Below, in pieces: positions 44,009 through 53,153 of a stretch of DNA of 64,000 nucleotides. Below the pieces are notes generated by a model, which saw only the letters and a program-made list of their open reading frames with translations, made no database searches and was not told where the DNA came from. Each line of letters begins with the position of its first letter. The first letter of the stretch is position 1. The translations under genes and the position numbers were made by a program. Source of the stretch: Bin107 sp965221655 (lineage in GTDB: Bacteria > UBA8248); contig OZ244906.1 of NCBI GenBank assembly GCA_965221655.1, forward strand, positions 1,054,001 through 1,118,000. Reading direction: 5' to 3'.

Positions 44009-44734
44009 ATGGAACCGATTTCGGCGGACGACGTCATCCGCTATCTGGAGGACAATCCAGGGTTTTTCATTGAACATCCAGACTCACTCCGCCAAAGCGG
44101 CCTGCTGGCCCAAGACAGTGCCTCGGCCAAAGTCCTCGATTTACGAAATAAACTCTTCGACCGCCTCAAAGGCGAAAGAGAGGATTTGATACGACTTCTT
44201 GATGAAACCATACAGATTGTTCGCCAAAATGAGCGAATCGAAAAAGATTTCACCGCTATAGAACAACTCTTGTTTGAGAAAACACCGTCGCTGGCAAGCC
44301 TCACGGAAATCGCAAAAAGCATCGAATCGCGCTTCGGGATTGCATATGCTGGTTTTTTGCTCATCGAGCCTATGGACGGCATTGCCCTACTCGCCCCAAA
44401 ATTGGATGAATCATCCCGCATTCGCTCCCTGGGCAAAATAGAAGAAGGGCTCGTCCCCATGAAAGGAGGCGTTCTGCTCGACGGGAAACTCGAAGGGGGA
44501 GGGAGAACGCTTTTCCCCGAGACCCTGAGCGCAGACATTCAATCGACCGCCATCGTTCCCCTGGAAATTCATCGGAAGAAAATAGGTTTTCTCGTCCTGG
44601 GCTCGGAAGATCCCGAGCGATACAAAAAGGGAATGGCAACCCACCTTCTGGAGCGCCTCGCAATGCGATTGGCCCTGGGAATTTCCATTTTCCAACGCTT
44701 CAACAATCGAGAAGCGGAACAAACGAATTCCTGA
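44009..44734 (+). CDS. DUF484 family protein
   Basis: 241 residues. N-terminal ISADDVIRYLEDNPGFFIEH is the DUF484 signature (DWL..NPDFF). A coiled segment (RLKGEREDLIRLLDETIQIV) follows, then a GAF-like domain (about 90 to 230). In many Proteobacteria DUF484 genes lie next to xerC and dapF, whose company is absent here. Function is unknown. GGGAG lies six bases upstream of ATG 44009. Confidence 0.85.
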   Translation: MEPISADDVIRYLEDNPGFFIEHPDSLRQSGLLAQDSASAKVLDLRNKLFDRLKGEREDLIRLLDETIQIVRQNERIEKDFTAIEQLLFEKTPSLASLTEIAKSIESRFGIAYAGFLLIEPMDGIALLAPKLDESSRIRSLGKIEEGLVPMKGGVLLDGKLEGGGRTLFPETLSADIQSTAIVPLEIHRKKIGFLVLGSEDPERYKKGMATHLLERLAMRLALGISIFQRFNNREAEQTNS

Positions 44735-44774
44735 AAGCGAATCACGGCAAGTTTTTCGCTTCTTGCGTGAACGC

Positions 44775-46166
44775 TCAGGCCGGAACACCCTGCGCCTTGG
44801 AAACGAGCTCCGTTACTTCAGAGATAGCGCCTAGATTTTCCAGATTCCTCACACGCTTGACGAGCAATCCCGCCGTTTCTTTATCTAACACCGGACTCGT
44901 CATCACGTGAAATCGTTCAATCAATTCATCCCACGTCAAGGGGTTTCTTGAATCTCCTTTGGGATGCTCTTGGTGCGCTTCAAAAACCCCGCGTTCGGTC
45001 TCGATTTTGACGTGTGCCTGCCACTTGTCGGGAAACTCTCTTTCCATTTCAGCGTCGCCGTAGCATTCGATCTTCTTGATGACGGAAGAGTGAACCTGGG
45101 AGCGGAGAAAATCGTCGGTATACTCGTCGAGCCCCGCCGCGCGCCTGAGAATAGCCACTGCCACGGCGTATTGAAGGCTGAACTGCGCATCTACGATGTT
45201 TTGGGGGTTCGTTTTCAGATCATACGGTTCAATAACCACCATCACGCTGGTCTCGGGAACCCGAACCTCCACCCGAACAATTTCTTCCGGCTTGATGTCG
45301 TGCGTCTTGCAAGCCTGGATCGTCGCGTCGATCGGCGCATGGTTGTATCGACAACAGGCGTAGGGTTTGATGGCGCTCTCGCAAATTTCCCAATACTCAC
45401 GGAAATGTTCGACCACGTATTCAGGCGTGTAATCGTCGCTGTGGGCATGCAAAAACCCAAATTTGCCGCCCAGTATGTCTTCTGGCCCCACGTAACCTTC
45501 CTGTGCCAGATAGGCGGCGATGATGCCGCTGTGTGCCGCCCACCCCGGGTGAAACCTCTTCGTCCATGCGCCATTGTCCAGGTATTGCATCGACCCTGCT
45601 GCCTGGCTTCCCGCGATGCCTAGGGCGTTGGCGGTGGCCTCGACCGACAAACCCAAAAGCTTCGACGCCGTGATGGCGGCTGCAAAAGTACCGCACGTGC
45701 CCGTGGGGTGGAATCCCCGTTCGTAGTGGCTCGTCGGATTCACTGCGTTCCCGATACGGTTGGTCACTTCGTACCCCGCCACGATGGCGGCGATGACCCG
45801 TTTCGGATCGGGTTGGTGCGCCTCTGCGACCGCCAGCGTGCTGGGCATAACGCTGACGGCGGGATGCAGGCTCGAGCGCGTAGTCACGTCGTCCATTTCC
45901 GTGGCGTGACTCACACCGCCGTTCACCAACGCGGCGTGGGGGGCGTCGGTCTTGACATCCGAACCGACGATGGTGCACGGGCCACCCTGCGGAGCACGTT
46001 TTTTCGCGAAATTATGGAAGACGCGCGAGCTGGCCGCCTCCACCGCCCTAAGCGTCACCCCCAGGTGATCGAGCAGAAAATACTTTGCCCGGTCTCTCGC
46101 CTCCTCGGGCAAAGAATCGTACGTGATGGCGTGAACATGCTCCACAAGCATCCGGCTGATGTTCAT
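44775..46166 (-). CDS. MmgE/PrpD family protein
   Basis: 463 residues, a typical length. Conserved family features: EEARDRAKYFLLDHLGVTL, NGGVSHATEMDDV, HPTGTCGTFAAAITASKLLG, and CCRYNHAPIDA. The family includes 2-methylcitrate dehydratase (PrpD), cis-aconitate decarboxylase and many untested hydratases. No methylcitrate synthase or lyase is adjacent, so the substrate is open. AGGGAG lies before ATG 46166. A second member lies at 49895. Confidence 0.92.
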   Translation of the reverse strand: MNISRMLVEHVHAITYDSLPEEARDRAKYFLLDHLGVTLRAVEAASSRVFHNFAKKRAPQGGPCTIVGSDVKTDAPHAALVNGGVSHATEMDDVTTRSSLHPAVSVMPSTLAVAEAHQPDPKRVIAAIVAGYEVTNRIGNAVNPTSHYERGFHPTGTCGTFAAAITASKLLGLSVEATANALGIAGSQAAGSMQYLDNGAWTKRFHPGWAAHSGIIAAYLAQEGYVGPEDILGGKFGFLHAHSDDYTPEYVVEHFREYWEICESAIKPYACCRYNHAPIDATIQACKTHDIKPEEIVRVEVRVPETSVMVVIEPYDLKTNPQNIVDAQFSLQYAVAVAILRRAAGLDEYTDDFLRSQVHSSVIKKIECYGDAEMEREFPDKWQAHVKIETERGVFEAHQEHPKGDSRNPLTWDELIERFHVMTSPVLDKETAGLLVKRVRNLENLGAISEVTELVSKAQGVPA

Positions 46167-46395
46167 CGCATTTCTCCCTTTGACCGGCTGTCGGTTTCGT
46201 TACGTCGAAAGATGAACTCACCCTCGAGCAGGGCGTTGGCACAAGTAGAGGACACACCAGCACTCGCATATATCCCGCATCGTTGCAAGCCCGGAGAAAT
46301 CACTCCCTCTTCGATGCGAAGACGCGTTTGTCATAGGATATCGCTTGTCGATAAGATTGCGCGTCATTTCCTTGGTTCCATTTCCTGGAGACGAG

Positions 46396-46740
46396 ATGAA
46401 ATCTTGTGTTTTCTGCAAAATCGTGGCGGGCGAGATTCCCTGCAAAAAAGTGTATGAAGACGACGAGTTGTTCGCGTTCGAAGACGCCAATCCGGTGGCC
46501 CCCACGCACATTCTCATCATCCCGAAAAAGCATATGGAGACGCTTCACGAGATACAGGACGAGGACAAGGAATTGATTGGTTCGGTATTCGTTGCCGCAA
46601 ACCAAATCGCCCGAAAAGTGGGGCTGGCGGAAGAGGGATTCCGCATCGTCGCGAATTGCGGGGAAAATGCCGGTCAAACCGTCTTCCACATCCACTTTCA
46701 CCTCTTGGGCGGACGCCGGATGGAATGGCCGCCGGGCTAG
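46396..46740 (+). CDS. HIT-family nucleotide hydrolase
   Basis: 114 residues. CVFCKIVAGEIPCKKVYEDD is the typical start, and the histidine triad is VFHIHFHLLGG. It probably hydrolyses adenosine phosphoramidate or dinucleotides (Hint/HinT group). The CxxC near the N-terminus may bind zinc. ATG 46396 has GGAG five bases upstream. An in-frame start at 46345 is less likely. GC content here is rising towards the high-GC flank. Confidence 0.94.
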   Translation: MKSCVFCKIVAGEIPCKKVYEDDELFAFEDANPVAPTHILIIPKKHMETLHEIQDEDKELIGSVFVAANQIARKVGLAEEGFRIVANCGENAGQTVFHIHFHLLGGRRMEWPPG

Positions 46741-46787
46741 AGACCGCTTCGCAGCACTCGCAGAAAAACGACTCCTTCCGCGAAGTT

Positions 46788-47411
46788 TCACATCATACGA
46801 AAACGCCGCTCCATGGCACGCTGCCACTTGCCCGCCTGATTCGCACCGAACACGATATCCGCATCGGCAGGCGCGCTGTACCAGTCTCCCCGCTTCATTT
46901 CACGTTCCAGTTGTCCGGCTCCCCAGCCCGCGTAGCCGAGTGCGAAAACTATCTTTCGGGGCCGTCTGCCCCGGGCGATGGCTTGGAGCACATGCTCCAT
47001 TCGGCTGATCGCCGCGTTCTCCCCCACCTCGTAGAGAACGTCGAGTTCGTGCTCCCGCGTATGGAGGGCAAAGCCTGCACCGGGTGCCACGGGGCCGCCG
47101 TAGTGCACGTCGACCTCGCCTGCGTCGCGGGGCGCCTCCATGCCGAAATGCTCGTATAGCGCGGCGAGCGGCAACCGGCGCAGGAGGCGGTTCAGAATCA
47201 GCCCCACCGCCCCTTTCTCGTCGTGCCGCACCAAGAGAATGACGCTCCTGCGAAAGCGTCCGTCCGGCAGACCCGGACGCGCGACCAGCAGGTTGCCCGC
47301 GTGATGGCCGAAAAGCGGAAGATACGCCCCCTCGGGGTTCCTCCCCTCCTCCTGTGCGAAAGCGGGCGGGCACACGAGCAAAACCGCCGCGAGCAGGAGC
47401 GCGCCTCTCAC
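46788..47411 (-). CDS. AlgH/YqgE (UPF0301) family protein with a signal peptide
   Basis: 207 residues. The first 20 look like a Sec signal peptide (GALLLAAVLLVCPPAFAQ, AxA-type site). The body matches YqgE/AlgH: HHAGNLLVARPGLPDGRFRR followed by SVILLV, GAVGLILNR, VHYGGPV, and FALGYAGWGAGQLEREM. Most family members are cytoplasmic; the leader here is unusual. Its function is not established. GTG 47411 overlaps the mnmA stop (GTGA). Confidence 0.88.
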   Translation of the reverse strand: MRGALLLAAVLLVCPPAFAQEEGRNPEGAYLPLFGHHAGNLLVARPGLPDGRFRRSVILLVRHDEKGAVGLILNRLLRRLPLAALYEHFGMEAPRDAGEVDVHYGGPVAPGAGFALHTREHELDVLYEVGENAAISRMEHVLQAIARGRRPRKIVFALGYAGWGAGQLEREMKRGDWYSAPADADIVFGANQAGKWQRAMERRFRMM

Positions 47412-48472
47412 CCGGCCACCCAGCCGCCGCCGTAGAGCAAGTCGCCCGCGTAGAAAACGGCCGCCTGGCCCGGCGCCACGGCGCCCAGAAGCGCAGGCTC
47501 CTCGGGCCTGACCTCGACGAGCCCCCCCTCGCGAAGCGAGACGTCGCAGGCGACCGCGCGGCCCCGGTGGCGCACCTGTACCTCAAGGCGCGCCGATGCG
47601 GGAGGAACCGACCAACGAACCTCGCGGACGAAGAAGGCCTCGCGCTCCAGGTCCTCGCGCGCACCCACCACGAGGGTGGCCGAATCGGCCTGCAGTTCCA
47701 CCACATAGCGCGGCGGGCCGCCGCCCAGGTCAAGACCCCGCCTTTGCCCCACCGTAAAGTTGCTCACGCCCGCGTGCCTGCCCAGCACGTTGCCCGCGAG
47801 GTCCACGATGTCGCCCGGTCTGTCGATGCCGGGCTTCTCGTGCCGGAGGAACGCGCGGTAATCATCTGCGGGCACGAAGCATATCTCCTGGCTTTCGGGC
47901 TTGTCCGCCGTGGGGAGGCCGAGCTCTCTGGCGTAGGCGCGGGTTTGTTCTTTCGTGAACTCCCCCAGGGGGAAGGCCGCGCGCACGAGTTGTTCCTGCG
48001 TCATGCCGAAGAGGAAGTAGGTCTGGTCCTTCTGCGCGTCGCGGCTTCTCGCGACGCTCCAGCACTCCCCCACGCGCACCCGCCGCGCGTAGTGGCCCGT
48101 GGCGAGCACGTCCGCCCCGAACGCGCGGGCGCGCGCGGCGAGGTAGTCGAACTTCACCACCTGGTTGCAGTGCACGCAGGGCACGGGGGTTCTGCCGTTT
48201 TCGTACTCGGAGACGAAGTTCGCTATCACGCTCTCGCGGAACGACTCCCGCACGTCCATCACGTAGAAGGGAATCTCCAGCCGCGCCGCGACCGCGCGGG
48301 CGTCGGCCAAATCGCGCGGGGCACAGCACCCCCGGTGGAACGACTCCTGCGCGGGCCTGTCGGCGAGGCGCAGCCCCACCCCGATGGTCTCGTGGCCCTC
48401 TTCCACCATCAAGGCGGCGGCGACCGAGCTGTCCACCCCGCCGCTCATCGCCACCACCACGCGCTGCGCCAT
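47408..48472 (-). CDS. mnmA: tRNA-specific 2-thiouridylase
   Basis: About 354 residues. Thiolates U34 of Lys, Glu and Gln tRNAs. PP-loop VVVAMSGGVDSSVAAAL at the start, GCCAPRDLADARAVA, active-site Cys in PVPCVHCNQVVKF, second Cys in PESQEICFVP, and the C-terminal barrel region TVGQRRGL. ATG 48472 gives the conserved N-terminus (an in-frame start exists at 48493). It is followed by the AlgH-like gene with a coupling overlap. Confidence 0.95.
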   Translation of the reverse strand: MAQRVVVAMSGGVDSSVAAALMVEEGHETIGVGLRLADRPAQESFHRGCCAPRDLADARAVAARLEIPFYVMDVRESFRESVIANFVSEYENGRTPVPCVHCNQVVKFDYLAARARAFGADVLATGHYARRVRVGECWSVARSRDAQKDQTYFLFGMTQEQLVRAAFPLGEFTKEQTRAYARELGLPTADKPESQEICFVPADDYRAFLRHEKPGIDRPGDIVDLAGNVLGRHAGVSNFTVGQRRGLDLGGGPPRYVVELQADSATLVVGAREDLEREAFFVREVRWSVPPASARLEVQVRHRGRAVACDVSLREGGLVEVRPEEPALLGAVAPGQAAVFYAGDLLYGGGWVAG

Positions 48473-49049
48473 CCTACCCCCTCCTCCCCGCAACCGGCCG
48501 ACGGCCCGTTATACACCAGCCACAGCCCTCAAGGCCACAGGGCGGCGGGAGCAGGTGCGCGAAGGAGCGGGCAAATGCGCGCTCAAAAAAATGTATCGTC
48601 GAAAAATGCGGGAATACATGAGAAATTACTTGATATAAATTCCTCAAGATGCTGAAATAAAATAGTTCATGCGATTTTTTTCTTCTCCCTTCTTTCCCGG
48701 GTTTTTTCAGGTTTTCCCGCGTTTTCCCGGGTTTTCCCGGGTTTGCGCGCGCAAATGCGTGCTGTTGGCCCGGCGCTGTGCTCGACTTCCACCGCCTGTC
48801 CGTACGAACGCATTGCATGACTCCACTCCCTTTCCGCAGCGCATCCATCCCTTGCGGGCGAAGGCTCCGCCCGTCGTCATTCAACACCACCACAGCCGCG
48901 GCAGGCACCGCGCAAATGCGGACGCGGGAGGGAAATCAAAAACGTGCGGACGTCGACCACACGAGGGGGAGAGAGCGGGAAAGGGTTCCACAGGAGACCC
49001 CTCCCTTGATGTGTCATTCGGTTTTCGTGATGGAGAGTGCCGCCGCTCC
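48473..49049. other. Gap between an SDR gene and mnmA
   Basis: 577 bases without a convincing gene. A locally AT-rich stretch (about 48580 to 48690) lies 110 to 220 bases upstream of the mnmA start and may hold its promoter. The phased repeat at 48694 to 48744 is next to it. The remainder, 48750 to 49049, shows short frames only. One 144-codon minus frame crosses the repeat but looks like chance. Confidence 0.5.
48694..48744. repeat. 10-bp tandem repeat with phased T-tracts (second copy)
   Basis: Four to five consecutive 10-base units with consensus GTTTTCCCGG: a partial one at 48694 to 48700, then 48701, 48711, 48721 and 48731, plus a final GTTT. It is the reverse complement of the unit at 26211 to 26274. 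Both lie in gaps between two minus-strand genes, but in opposite orientations. Phased A/T-tracts suggest intrinsic curvature. Confidence 0.8.
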
Positions 49050-49835
49050 CTATCCCGCGGTGTAGCCGCCGTCGGCGTAGAGGATGTGGCCGGTGTAAAA
49101 GTCCGAGGCGCGCGAGGCGAGGAACAGGAGCGGGCCGGCGAGGTCTTCGGGTTCGCCCAGCCTGCCCTTCGGGATGCGGCTCACTATCCCCTCGCGCATC
49201 GTGATCGCCTCGGGCGCGTCGCCGAACATCCAGTCGGTCAGAGGCGAGCGAAAAACGGTCGGCGCAATCGCGTTGACGGTGATGCCCGTCGGCCCCAGCT
49301 CGCAGCCCAGCGCCTTGGTGATTCCGTCGACCGCCGCTTTGGAAGCGCAATAGGCGGTATAGCCGGCGGGGTGGCCGAGCAGCCCGCGCGCCGAGGACAC
49401 CAACACAATCTTCCCGCCGCCGCCTTGCGCCTTCATCTGCCGCGTTGCGGCGCGGGCCAGCAGCCACGACTGCGTAACGTTGGCGTCCATGACGCCGGTG
49501 AATGCGTCGGGCGCCATCTCCTCAATCTTTGCCACCTTGTTCATGCCCGAGGCGACGACGAGAATGTCGAGGCGGCCATGCGCCTGAACAGCCTCCTCCA
49601 CCATGGCGTCGACCGCCGCTTCTGAGGTCGGGCGCGCGTTTATCGTGGCGACCGCAGCCCCCGACTCGCGGCACTCCCCTGCAACGGCCTCCAGTGCGTC
49701 CGCATTGCCGGAAACCAGAACAAGCCTGCACCCGGCCTCGGCCAGGGTGCGCGCGGCGACCGCACCGAATGCACCGGACGCGCCGGTGATCAGCGCGGAC
49801 TTTCCGCTCACGTCGAACATTTCAGGGAGTTTCAT
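49050..49835 (-). CDS. SDR-family oxidoreductase
   Basis: 261 residues. Motifs: ITGASGAFGAVAARTLA (the TGxxxGxG motif), VVASGMNK in place of NNAG, VLVSSARGLLGH, and catalytic YCASKAAVDGI. The end YADGGYTAG is usual. ATG 49835 has GGAG six bases upstream. It ends the run leuA-MmgE/PrpD-SDR on the minus strand. The substrate is unknown. Confidence 0.9.
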   Translation of the reverse strand: MKLPEMFDVSGKSALITGASGAFGAVAARTLAEAGCRLVLVSGNADALEAVAGECRESGAAVATINARPTSEAAVDAMVEEAVQAHGRLDILVVASGMNKVAKIEEMAPDAFTGVMDANVTQSWLLARAATRQMKAQGGGGKIVLVSSARGLLGHPAGYTAYCASKAAVDGITKALGCELGPTGITVNAIAPTVFRSPLTDWMFGDAPEAITMREGIVSRIPKGRLGEPEDLAGPLLFLASRASDFYTGHILYADGGYTAG

Positions 49836-49894
49836 GTCCGCGCTCCGCCGCCTGAGTGTCGTGGACTGTGTGACGTCCGCCCCGCACGGCCCCC

Positions 49895-51271
49895 TCACAC
49901 CGCCAGGGCGGCCGTGAGGTCCGAAACGCTTTGCGCCTCCTCAAGCCGCCACCAGGCGTCCCAGGCGGCGCGGGCGCGCTCTGCGGGGAGAAGGGTTGCG
50001 CACTCGAGGAATTTTTCCCGCAGTTCGATTTCGGTAAGCGGGTTCTCCACGTGGCCGCGCGCGCGGGCGAACGAGCGGGTGAGTTCGCGCCCGTCCTTGA
50101 GCCTGAGCCAGACTTCCGTGCGCTCGGTTTCGGGGTCCTCGCGGGCGAGGTCCTCATCCAGCTCAAACGCCACGCGCTTTTGGAGTGCGTCTATCTCGGG
50201 GCGGGCGACGCTGTCCTCTTCGAACTGGCGAATGCCCACCTTGCGGTCCACCAGGGCGGAGGCCAGGCAAAACGGCATCGAGAACTTGCCCTCGAGACCA
50301 GTTGTCGCCTCGCGGTAGCGCAACACCTTGAGCGTCATGGTCGAGGCGCGCGCACCCAGAGCCGCCACGTCAGAAACACGCACGTCTTCGGTGTTCACCA
50401 GGTCGAGCATGGCGTCTATGCCCGGATGCGTCATGGCGCAGCAGGGGTGAATTTTCACGCACACGCCCTCTTCTAAGTCCCAGGGCGGCCCCCAGGGGGC
50501 GAGCGCACCCTCCCAGTCGGCAAACGCATGGGCGGTGGGCCCGATGTCCTCAGCCGCCATGGCCGCCGTAAAGCCTGTTTCGAGCGTGTTCTCCGCCGCG
50601 GTAAAGCCGCTTTCGGCCAGCTTCGCGGCGACGAGCCCCGCGCGCGCGGCCTGGCCGGCGTGAAAAGGCTTGGTCATCGTGCCGAAATTCGACACCAGCC
50701 CGCACGCCGCACTCGCCCCCAGAGCGAGCGCGTGGCCCGTGCGTTCCGCGTCGAGCCCCAGTAAGTGTGCGCAGGCTCCCGCCACGCCCACCGCCCCCAG
50801 AGTGGCCGTTGCGTGAAAACCCCGGCGGTAATGGCGCGGGTTCACCGCCCGGCCCAGAACGCGCAAGGTCTCGAAACCCACGGCGTAGGCCGTGAGCACC
50901 GCGGAGCCCGGAATCTCGCGCTCCTCCGCCAGGGCGACGAGCGCGGGCACGAGCGTAACGCTCGGGTGCCCCAGAAGCACGAAATCCACGTCGTCAAAAT
51001 CCAGGGCGTGGCCCGCCGTACCGTTCACGAACGCGGCCCAGGAAGCACTCGTTCGCCCGGTCTCCCCTATCAGGCGCGCGGCGGGAGCCCCGCCCTCATC
51101 CATCGCGAGACGACGCGCCAGCCGCGTGCACTCCTCCCCGACGCCCGCCAGCGTAACGCCCAGGGTATCGAGCACGGCGTTTCGCGCCTGCGCGCGTGCG
51201 GGCGCGCCTGTGTCCGCGGGACGCACCTCGGCGATGCGCCGCGCCAACTCCCTGGTCGCCGGATAGGTCAT
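49895..51271 (-). CDS. MmgE/PrpD family protein (second copy)
   Basis: 458 residues. Family motifs: VLDTLGVTLAGVGEEC, FVNGTAGHALDFDDVDF, RGFHATATLGAVGVAGA, CCAMTHPGIDA. It is only distantly similar to the copy at 44775, so it is a paralogue rather than a recent duplicate. The function could be hydratase, dehydratase or decarboxylase. GAGGAGG lies six bases before ATG 51271. The SDR at 49050 is 59 bases downstream, so they may act on the same substrate. Confidence 0.91.
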   Translation of the reverse strand: MTYPATRELARRIAEVRPADTGAPARAQARNAVLDTLGVTLAGVGEECTRLARRLAMDEGGAPAARLIGETGRTSASWAAFVNGTAGHALDFDDVDFVLLGHPSVTLVPALVALAEEREIPGSAVLTAYAVGFETLRVLGRAVNPRHYRRGFHATATLGAVGVAGACAHLLGLDAERTGHALALGASAACGLVSNFGTMTKPFHAGQAARAGLVAAKLAESGFTAAENTLETGFTAAMAAEDIGPTAHAFADWEGALAPWGPPWDLEEGVCVKIHPCCAMTHPGIDAMLDLVNTEDVRVSDVAALGARASTMTLKVLRYREATTGLEGKFSMPFCLASALVDRKVGIRQFEEDSVARPEIDALQKRVAFELDEDLAREDPETERTEVWLRLKDGRELTRSFARARGHVENPLTEIELREKFLECATLLPAERARAAWDAWWRLEEAQSVSDLTAALAV

Positions 51272-51376
51272 CGGGAACCTCCTCGCGCTTTCAGAACAAA
51301 TCGCGTACGGGGGGCGCACCGGCCAGCTACTGCCCGGATGCGAACCGGGGGGCCGAAGCCCCCCGGAAACGGCGCA

Positions 51377-53014
51377 CTAGATGCCGCGCGGACGCTCGGC
51401 GGTTTTTTTCGTCTTTCGGCCCCGCTTCGGAGCCTCGTTGCGCATGTTCTCGGTCAGCTTGAACTTGTTGACCGCGTTGACGAAGGCCCTCGCCCCCGCC
51501 TCGACGGTGTCGGGACTCGTGCTGTGGCCCGCTATCTGCAAGCCGTCCTCGAACTCGATCATCATGTTGACCTCGGCGAGGGCGTCGCGTCCGCGCGTTA
51601 CGGCGTTGACGGAGAAATCCGCCAGGCGGCACTCCAAGCCCACGACGCGGCAGATAGCGTTGATGGCGGCGTCCACCGGGCCGATGCCCTGGCTCACCTC
51701 GGAGTAGCTGTTCTCGCCCTCCTGGATGCGCACGGTGGCCGTGGAGGCGGGGTGCGTGCCCGTGGACGTGGTGACCTGCAAGAATTCGAGCTGGTAGTAG
51801 TTCTCCCCGCCCTCGGCGCGGTTTTGCTGCAAAAGGGCTATCAAATCCTCGTCGTAGACTTCCTTCTTCTTGTCGGCGAGGTCGATAAAACGCGGGTAGA
51901 TGGCCGTAATTTCCTCGCGCGTCATGCGGAAGCCCAACTGCTCGTAGCGCTTGCGCAACCCCGCGCGGCCCGAGTGCTTGCCGAGCACGAGCGTGTTCGA
52001 GGGCCTGCCGACCGACTTGGGCGTCATGATCTCGTAGGTGATCGCCTTGGAGATCACCCCGTGCTGGTGGATGCCCGCCTCGTGGGCGAAGGCGTTTTTC
52101 CCCACCACCGCCTTGTTGGGCTGCACGGGCACGCCCGTCATCGAGGTGAGCAGCCTGCTCGTGGGGTAGATTTCGCGCGTCTTGATGCCCGACTTGTAGT
52201 CGAGCTCGTCGCGCCGGGTGGAGATGGCCATCACGAATTCCTCGAGCGAGGCGTTGCCCGCACGCTCGCCGATGCCGTTGATGGTGCACTCCACCTGCCG
52301 CACGCCGGACTCGACCGCCACGATGCTGTTGGCCACCGCAAGGCCCAAATCGTCGTGGCAGTGCGCGCTGAAGACCACCCCGTCGTAGTTGGGCACCTTC
52401 TCGAAGATGTGCTCCCAAAAACGCTTGAACTCACTGGGGATGATGTAGCCCACTGTGTCGGGGAGGTTGATGGTCGTAGCCCCCTCCTCGATGGCTATCT
52501 TCACCGTCTCGGCGAGAAAGTCCCAATCCGAGCGCGTGGCGTCCTCGGCACTCCACTCCACGTCCTTGCAAAGTTTGCGCGCGTGGCGCACCGAGGCCGC
52601 GATTTCCTTGAGGAGTGCTGCGCGCGTCATCTTGAGCTTGTGCTTGAGATGGATGTCCGAGGTGGCGATGAAGGTGTGGATTCTCGGCTTTTTCGCGTGG
52701 CGCACCGCCTCCCAGCAGCGGTCGATGTCCTCGCGCGCCGAGCGCGAGAGGCCCGCGACGGTCGTCTTCTGCAAGGCCTTGGCCACGTCGCGCACCGATT
52801 CGAACTCGTCGTTCGAGGCGATCGGAAAGCCCGCCTCGATGATGTCCACGCCCAGTTTCTCGAGCTGCATCGCCATCTGGACTTTCTGGAAGCGGTCCAT
52901 GCTGCAACCGGGCGACTGCTCGCCGTCTCTGAGCGTGGTGTCGAAAATGCGGATTCTGTTCGAGGCCCTGCCCCTCGATGGTCTCTTGCGGTTCGTCGTC
53001 TCTTGCGTCGTCAT
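51377..53014 (-). CDS. leuA: 2-isopropylmalate synthase
   Basis: 545 residues. Condenses acetyl-CoA with 2-oxoisovalerate in leucine synthesis. DRE-TIM barrel: RIFDTTLRDGEQSPGCSM, and FSAHCHDDLGLAVANSIVAV for metal binding; NGIGERAGNASLEE also matches. The C-terminal third carries the LeuA regulatory domain (YQLEFLQVTTSTGTHPASTA), so leucine feedback is expected. The Arg/Lys-rich N-terminus and tail are not conserved. GGGGAG lies 11 bases before ATG. The long upstream gap holds a candidate promoter. Confidence 0.95.
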   Translation of the reverse strand: MTTQETTNRKRPSRGRASNRIRIFDTTLRDGEQSPGCSMDRFQKVQMAMQLEKLGVDIIEAGFPIASNDEFESVRDVAKALQKTTVAGLSRSAREDIDRCWEAVRHAKKPRIHTFIATSDIHLKHKLKMTRAALLKEIAASVRHARKLCKDVEWSAEDATRSDWDFLAETVKIAIEEGATTINLPDTVGYIIPSEFKRFWEHIFEKVPNYDGVVFSAHCHDDLGLAVANSIVAVESGVRQVECTINGIGERAGNASLEEFVMAISTRRDELDYKSGIKTREIYPTSRLLTSMTGVPVQPNKAVVGKNAFAHEAGIHQHGVISKAITYEIMTPKSVGRPSNTLVLGKHSGRAGLRKRYEQLGFRMTREEITAIYPRFIDLADKKKEVYDEDLIALLQQNRAEGGENYYQLEFLQVTTSTGTHPASTATVRIQEGENSYSEVSQGIGPVDAAINAICRVVGLECRLADFSVNAVTRGRDALAEVNMMIEFEDGLQIAGHSTSPDTVEAGARAFVNAVNKFKLTENMRNEAPKRGRKTKKTAERPRGI

Positions 53015-53153
53015 GGGTCAAAAACTCCCCGGGAAAATGCTGGTTCGTGTGCGCTTTTGCGCCGGGCGGACGGACCTATGGGGGATGGTGCGAGTGTCGC
53101 CGGGCGCAAGGAGCGGATAAACGCGCCGTTTTCCTAGGAAGCCAGTGGGTGGC

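Noticed and set aside
44728..44770. Inverted AAGCGAA/TTCGCTT and GCAAG/CTTGC between the convergent DUF484 and MmgE/PrpD genes
   Set aside because: The two pairings exclude each other and neither has a T-run. Too weak to call.
48474..48908. 144-codon minus-strand frame upstream of mnmA
   Set aside because: It runs through the 10-bp repeat and gives only low-complexity KPGKTRE text. No homology recognised.
50765..53137. 790-codon plus-strand frame across the MmgE/PrpD and leuA genes
   Set aside because: An antisense shadow in high-GC DNA, rich in Arg, His and Gly, with no motifs.
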